DNA from: Bagarius yarrelli | Taxonomy: Eukaryota > Chordata > Actinopteri > Siluriformes > Sisoridae | Direction: 5' to 3' | Assembly (NCBI GenBank): GCA_005784505.1 | Contig: VCAZ01000006.1 | Coordinates: 8,812,724-8,876,723 of the forward strand | Length of the DNA: 64,000 nucleotides | In this document: positions 58,445 to 64,000 of the stretch, piece by piece | Numbering within the stretch: position 1 is the stretch's first letter | How the letters are laid out: the number at the start of each line of letters is the position of its first letter | Notes under the pieces: generated by a model | The model's input: the letters and a program-made list of their open reading frames with translations, nothing else | What the model was told of the DNA's origin: nothing | The model's database searches: none | Translations under genes and position numbers: made by a program

Positions 58445-60270
58445 GCAGTCTGTCGCATCTGCCTTAGCAGCCTGTGGCCTTTTAAAACTAGCTGTGACTC
58501 CGAGTGCTATTTCTGTTCAACTTTTTATGCTTTATTTAGTAACAACATGCAAAACAGACCACAAATCTACATATAATAGCAATAAAAATATATTATGTTA
58601 AGTAATCCAATAAAAGCGCAATAATCCACATACAAAAAGCGGAGCAGTCAAATATCAACATCACCAATTCTAAAACAAATAATAACTATGTTAAGTAAAA
58701 TAAAGTTTCAAGGTTTTATTTTAAAGTCTGTTTTACTGCTTACTGTTTTCTACCATATATTGTTCAAGAGTTGCTTTACGTAGCCCTATGCACAGAAAGC
58801 TTTACTTTAAAACTTTTATCTGCAGCATATAAGCAAATTTTAATGTGTGCGTGGTGTATGTCTGGACTTGTCACATATCAGCATATTTGTGTGTGTGTAT
58901 CTGTGTGGACAGAAGTTGACTGAGTGCTGACTGTTCTTTTCTATTTTCTGTAAACAACCTGTATGTTCCCCTCTTTACCCCTGAGCTGTTGGTGTCTGCG
59001 AGTGTCTGGGGTTCTGGGTCTGGAGGGGCAGCTGCAAAGGACTTGATCCCTCTCACCAGTGCAGCAGCAACTAGTACACAAGAGAGGTGCTCTCTTCTCC
59101 ATACTGCTGCAGAGACCAGATAATTTCACAGCTTTTATAGAAAAAAGCCTCCTCCTAAACAACTTAGCCTGATTCCAGAAGGATCTACAGCCTTGACGAT
59201 GACATATGCATTACATGCTGAGATGCTGACTATGTTAAAAAATAATATCTGTTGCCAATAATCGGTCCTTGATTGATTCGTGATGATGATAACAACTGAT
59301 GATTGACCTCATGTCAGTGGACTAGCCTAGGTCATAGAGAGGTCATACTTGGTCATAGAGAGGACAATCTTGCCCGTGGGATATATGGATGCAACACCTA
59401 CCCTGGCAAAGATGTGACAATAAATGAGCAGCTTGTGCTATCCAAAGGGTGTTGCAGATTTTGGCCAAAAAAAAGGCCAAATACGAACTGAAAATCCGGG
59501 TGACCTCAGAGGTTGCCACATATTTTATTTTAATATTTTGATGGACAACTCTAACGATTTCTGACGATGACATATGCATACAAAACGCATATTGTGAAAT
59601 GCACATATGTCATTGACATCGCATATATCACAATGGTGGATCCTTCTTGACTTTTATTTCTAAAAAAAAAAAAAACCAATTAAACCTGAATCTGAACAAA
59701 AACTAACAATGCATCAAAGTCAATGTTGTTACTAATCTTCGACATGTCCAAGACTGTGATACGATATGTTAAAATAAATCCAGTCCACAATCACATTTTA
59801 TATGAAAACAGTGACATCACAATGAAATAGTACAACCCTAGAATTAAAAAAAAAAATTTTTGTAGTTTTTACAGCAGTTTAATTCAGATGTTTTTATCCA
59901 CAAAATGACAATGTAAATTTGTGTATGCTTGACCTGTTTGCTAAAATAAAAACGACGTTCTGGCCAAATTAAGAGTAACAACGACACCTGCTGGATGAAA
60001 ACGTCTCCAACATGCAGAAGGGTTAATGTATATCGGTGCAATCTTTAGAGACTGCTGTGCAGTGTGAAAATTGCGCTGAATCTGTAACTCATAACCTTAC
60101 AAATAAAAATAATCGACTGTAACTTGTCCTGCAGGTTCGTTTACATTATTTTTGTTAAACGGCAATTAAAGAATGACGTTATAAAGTTTTTGGTTGGTAA
60201 AGCTTTAACTCAACAGTTTTAATTAACCTTTTAGTCAAATTAATTACTGTAAATTATTGGAACATGCGCA
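58445..60270. other. Upstream region of nt5c2, nothing coding seen
   Basis: AT-rich sequence with short tandem words (GGTCATAGAGAGG twice near 59332 and 59350). If the exon at 60278 is real, this is an intron of the longer nt5c2 transcript. Confidence 0.4.
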
Positions 60271-60277
60271 GTTTTAC

Positions 60278-60339
60278 CTGTATGTATCGTGGGTCTCGTA
60301 GAAATCATATGACGTGGTAAATTGCTGCTTGCTCGCCAT
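60278..60339 (-). CDS. nt5c2: Candidate alternative first coding exon of nt5c2
   Basis: On the minus strand an ATG at 60339 (AAAATGGCG, strong context) opens 20 codons and two bases (MASKQQFTTSYDFYETHDTY, then AG). It ends at a GTAAAA donor at 60277. The phase is identical to that of the regular first coding exon, whose ...AYH plus AG joins exon 2 at 54531. Splicing to exon 2 would give ...[15 protein letters not shown] and a 546-residue protein that differs only at the N-terminus. NT5C2-family N-termini are variable. It could instead be the first exon of another gene, but no other minus-strand exons are seen. Confidence 0.5.
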
Positions 60340-60415
60340 TTTTAACTCTTTTTAAAATAATAATGATGAAAGTGACTTTCTAAACGGAGGTTACAAAGCT
60401 TGCATCCAAAACTAA

Positions 60416-60439
60416 TAACGTCACAAAATGATAACGTCA
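60416..60439 (-). promoter_or_regulatory. Paired CRE-like sites upstream of the 60.3-kb exon
   Basis: TAACGTCA occurs at 60416-60423 and again at 60432-60439. In the sense of the exon these read TGACGTTA, two CRE-like variants 16 bp apart, about 80-100 bp upstream of the ATG at 60339. The spacing fits a proximal promoter. Function is inferred. Confidence 0.45.
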
Positions 60440-60444
60440 CCATA

Positions 60445-61080
60445 AAGCACTGTAACAGAGATTCATTCGATTTGTCATCATGTGAATGCTTTCTATCTAC
60501 TACTGATGAGAAAAATGTCAGCTTCGAGTGAAATTCGCTTCACCAGTGAACTGAGACAATGTCACTAGCCAAGAAATAAATATTGAAATAAATATTAAAT
60601 ACAACACAGTATTATAAAAACATACATATAAAGTAAAATAAAAAATATATTTCCTAAAAAATACCAACTACGCAGTTTTAATTAATTGCTACAAGTTAAA
60701 GAATTTTAACTTGTTAAAATGTAAAAAAAAAATAAAATAAAAACAAATTATTGACTACACTTTATTTGATATCCCAACATTTTAGTGATTTTTGGTGATT
60801 TTGTCTTAATCCCTTGTTTTTTTTTTACTTGACATATGTATCATTATATTACGTCAGCATATAAAATGATCCTTTTTTATTATATGTTTAAAAGGCTGTT
60901 TATGTATATGCATGCTTATTTTAATAATTTGTCATTTTTTGAGCAAAATAAGTCCATGTGAGACATAAAAACCTAGTTTTCAAGCATAATCATTTCATTT
61001 TTTGAACCAATCTAACTTTTTATAAAATTTATTTAGGACAGACAAGTGTGTATCATATGTAAGAAGTGATTTTTGGACTA
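60445..61080. other. AT-rich intergenic sequence
   Basis: I see no coding sequence, RNA gene or clear repeat here. Confidence 0.5.
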
Positions 61081-61084
61081 CATT

Positions 61085-62670
61085 TCAGATTATATGCTGT
61101 TTATCTCCAAACAGCATAACCGTGTATTGCAAGAAACTATCAGGTGTGACAAAAGCGGATATTTCAGAGGCACAAGAGGTCAAGGGTACTTGTCAATAAC
61201 CCTTAAGCAAGTCTAACTTTGACAAAAAACGAGCAGAATCTACATTGTCTATACAGTCATCTATCCTTGGCAAGGGCTAAGAGTCAGGGAGTGTAACAGC
61301 ATTAACCTGTCTGTAATCAGTGCATAGTCATTAAACCATCAGGTTTTGGGACCAACAAACAAAGCAAACTCCAAGAACTAGAACTGGGTTTGGCACCAAT
61401 AAGTAGTTCTAGTATAGAACTTCTTCCTTCAGGACTTTACCCTATCTTAACTGCTTTAACACGATAAGCATGTTGTCTTATGGGATTTGTGACGGTAACT
61501 TCTATGTCATATTGTAGGACTGTTGTCTGAGAAATAACTTATTGATATATACTGGGAAATAATATATATATCTGCCTTCCGGCAGTCAAGCAAGCAACAT
61601 AGGAGGGGAGACACGTAACTCTAACCCATCTAAATTATCTACAACAGGCTCCTCAATACCATTTTCCAAAGCCATTAACACTACAGAAACCACCTTATTA
61701 CTGCACAGTTCCTCAGATTCAGCACTATAGATACCATCACAAATATAATACGCTTTCAGCATATTAACATGGCAGACGCGTGTCTTGCGTTTGCAGTCAG
61801 AATTACAGACAATATAGTCAGTGTCACTAATTTCTCTTTAATCACGTATGGACCACAGACAAACGAGGAATTGGAAGTAGAACCATTACCAAAGGTCCAA
61901 AACATTGTGCTTTTTATAACCATATACAAAAATATCTCCTTAAGTGATTTCAAGGGACCTTGAACTAAATGACCAAATACAAGTTGACATCAGGTGGACA
62001 GTTCTTAAATTCCAACTCATTAGCTTTACTGGCAGCACACGATTTATCCAAAAAAATGTTTGTGTAGGCACTTTCTTAAGATTTCTGAATTTTTGTCGGT
62101 AGGCTTCAGTGACCAACTCATAAGCATGTAAAATAGCGTCTTTCACTAGCTCATACTGTAGACTATCCTGCAATAATAAAGAAAAGTAAACTTTTTTAAG
62201 CTTTTCCAACAAGTTTATTCTGAAGTAGCAAAGACCAAACATTTTTAGGCCAATTTAAGACTGCATGAGTTGTTTTCAACTTACCAAAGTTTGCACATAC
62301 CACTCCACTGCTGCGCTCCCTCCACTGGCTCCCAGTAGCTGCACGCATCAGATTCAAAACACAGATGCTTGCATACAAAACCAAAAATGGAGCAGCACCC
62401 TCCTACCTCCAAGCACCCCTCATCACTCCTCACATAGCACCACGCTCCTTCAGATCCACAAGTACTGCTCGACTTCCCACTTTGTACGTCGCTCTGGACG
62501 AGAACATCTGCTAAATGATGTAAATGTAAGACTATAGCTATCCGATCAAGCACACTAAAATAAGTGTCGACTTCACTTTCTTAAAAAGGAGGAACCAACA
62601 CAATGTTCTCACTAAAATCATTGTTTAAACTGACCCTATGCTCTATTTTTATGACCAAGCCTTAATCTTG
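61085..62670 (-). mobile_element. Decayed Gmr1-like Ty3/Gypsy retrotransposon remnant
   Basis: Three coding blocks read in order on the minus strand. A gag-like region (about 62640-61990, with NWPKNVWSLLLQNKLVGKA, then YELVKDAILHAYELVTEAYR) is followed by the integrase C-terminal GPY/F-type module (GPYVIKEKL at about 61870, then RVCHVNMLKAYY near 61760). Last comes reverse transcriptase (LLVPKPDG at about 61340, KLDLLKGY and SEISAFVTPD near 61150). Integrase preceding reverse transcriptase is the Gmr1-type order known for some deuterostome Ty3/Gypsy elements, opposite to the usual one. Protease, the integrase core and the LTRs are not found, and stops and frameshifts are frequent. An L2 LINE piece splits the gag part. 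Confidence 0.8.
62296..62532 (+). mobile_element. L2-like LINE 3' fragment nested in the Gypsy remnant
   Basis: The + strand encodes the typical C-terminal motif RSLHWLPVAARIRFKTQMLA, then APSYLQAPL. It ends with GCTCTGGACGAGAACATCTG and a CTAAATGATGTAAATGTAA tail of the kind shared by fish L2 elements and their SINEs. It is opposite in orientation to the surrounding gag sequence and separates two parts of it. Confidence 0.85.
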
Positions 62671-62679
62671 TTAGAAACT

Positions 62680-64000
62680 CTTTGACTCGGATAATAAGAT
62701 GTACAGAACATTTAGTGAAAGACAAAGCGTACGTGTCAGCTGTTTAGTGTGCGTATGAGCTTACTGAACACACACACACTTTGCACACAATTCCTGCTAT
62801 AAAAACTCTGTTTATTGTTGTTGTTTTTCCACGACACAGAGCTAGACTCTTTGCTGAGTAAAGCTCCATTTAAAACTTCCAAATAAACGTTTTTCCTCCC
62901 TTTAATTTATTTTACTCCGGCTTTGTCCGTGTTGTTTTGTTCACAGCCAGAGATTTGTTTTCCTCTCAGACAAATTTTCACTACATTCCTGGACATATTT
63001 TTCGGATTTGGCAGCACGTACGAGCTGCCCGGACGCACGTTTTGCTTTGTCCGACTACAAAACTTGACTAACAGTGGAAGAAGATCAGGGGAATCACCAT
63101 GACTGCGGCAGAGTTTTTAGTAAATATCGGTTTTGTAGAAAAAAAAACGCCTTAAAGCGAATGCGCTTCCTGACGGGGTCTGGCCAGACAATCGAACAAA
63201 GATAAATAATAAGTGATCGTTTGCTCTTATTACTTCAGGTAAAAAGGCTGAAAACATGGGTAACGGACAAAGTATTTTTTTTTTTTTTTTACACTTTTAC
63301 ACATTTACACAAATGTTAAATAAATTTATACTGTAGGTTTCTGGAAAAGGGTAGTTTTTGAAAAAAGGCTGTTGGAAATAGAAAAGTCTAAGAGATAGAA
63401 AGAGGGACAGACCGCCTGCTAGCAAAACTCTTCGCTCTGTTCAGTGACTTAAATCTGTTGCAGACCAGACCCGATTGGCTGTGTACCCAGAACAGTGCCA
63501 CCTCCCTAACTGCAACAGCAGCACCATTGACATCGACATAATTTATAGGCATGTGTGCCTATTTCAGAATGTTGTCCACTGTCATATGGTGAAGGACTTC
63601 TGCGGAAAGAGTCACCTGGATCTGCATGAGCCATTGTAAACGAGTGCCTGCACTGAAAAAAATGAGATTTAAAAAAGTTTTGTAAAGAAAGCTTATATCT
63701 GGAAAATGTGTCTGTTTTTCCCATTAAAAATAAATAGACTTATAAAATACATTGCACATAAGACTATAAATAATTGATATAAAGCCCAAGTATAGGTGCA
63801 TGGTCAATAAGATCCTAGTGCTAATTTTAAGACTGATCCCCCCACCGCCAACAATTCTAATTTCCAGAACCTTTTTTGTGATTGAGTCCGTCAGTTTTTA
63901 AAAATTCTTTCAAGAAAAATTGATTGTGTAAACATAAAACACTTGGCTAAAAAGTGGTTAATTCTGATTTGTTTCATATCAAATTAGATATAAAAGGTTT
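62680..64000. other. Terminal region, no gene supported
   Basis: The stretch 62735-62960 has a TATAAAA (near 62799) and an AATAAA (near 62883), as in an LTR, but no matching partner was found. The remainder has only short ORFs, including a 72-codon minus-strand one at 63506-63724 without recognisable features. Confidence 0.4.

Noticed and set aside
62735..62960. Possible solo LTR
   Set aside because: It has TATAAAA and AATAAA in suitable order, but I found no TG...CA boundaries with a target duplication and no second copy in the window.
63506..63724. 72-codon minus-strand ORF with a Cys-rich end
   Set aside because: There is no family resemblance, splice context is unclear, and it lies in repeat-rich sequence, so chance is likelier.

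Overview
This window looks like the nuclear genome of a teleost fish. Its genes are intron-rich with GT-AG and some GC-AG splice sites, introns are AT-rich, and the encoded proteins resemble fish WBP1L, CYP17A1, BORCS7, CNNM2 and NT5C2. The interspersed repeats are teleost-type: tRNA-derived SINEs, a Tc1-like transposon, hAT-like MITEs, L2- and RTE-like LINE ends and a Gmr1-like Ty3/Gypsy remnant. The gene order matches the vertebrate block seen on human 10q24 (WBP1L - CYP17A1 - BORCS7 - [AS3MT] - CNNM2 - NT5C2), but I find no AS3MT here. The species cannot be fixed from the sequence.

Layout: 1-6890 is intergenic with one SINE. At 7.2-17.75 kb is wbp1l (+), with two possible first exons. At 18.3-21.3 kb is cyp17a1 (-), converging on wbp1l with poly(A) signals about 100 bp apart. 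At 22.8-24.6 kb is borcs7 (+), whose intron 1 holds two large hairpins. The 24.6-27.8 kb stretch holds a decayed Tc1 copy where AS3MT would be expected. At 27.86-40.1 kb is cnnm2 (+), 8 coding exons and 813 codons, with a poly(A)-like homopolymer of nearly 400 bp in intron 1 and a long 3' region to about 43.47 kb. At 45.87-56.8 kb (coding) is nt5c2 (-), 17 coding exons and 558 codons, with 5' exons further out at about 58.4 kb and possibly 60.3 kb. At 61.1-62.7 kb is a wrecked Gypsy element split by an L2 LINE end; the remainder shows no gene I can support.

All five gene models were built by hand from ORFs, splice sites and family knowledge. In each case the exon phases add up to one open frame from ATG to stop. 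The genes are not an operon. They are unrelated housekeeping and endocrine genes kept in an old syntenic block: a WW-binding membrane adaptor, a steroid hydroxylase/lyase, a lysosome-positioning subunit, a magnesium transport mediator and a cytosolic purine nucleotidase.

The most unusual structure is at 57383-57792. About 208 bp of nt5c2, including part of the exon with the catalytic DMDYT motif and its GC splice donor, has been copied into a LINE in an upstream intron of the same gene. It is flanked by a duplicated 100-bp LINE segment with microhomology at a junction, which looks like a template-switching event. Other points of note are two GC-AG introns in nt5c2, a candidate alternative first coding exon of nt5c2, a Tc1 transposon with a single visible frameshift, a hAT-type MITE with a perfect 8-bp target duplication, and the double hairpin beside borcs7 exon 2.
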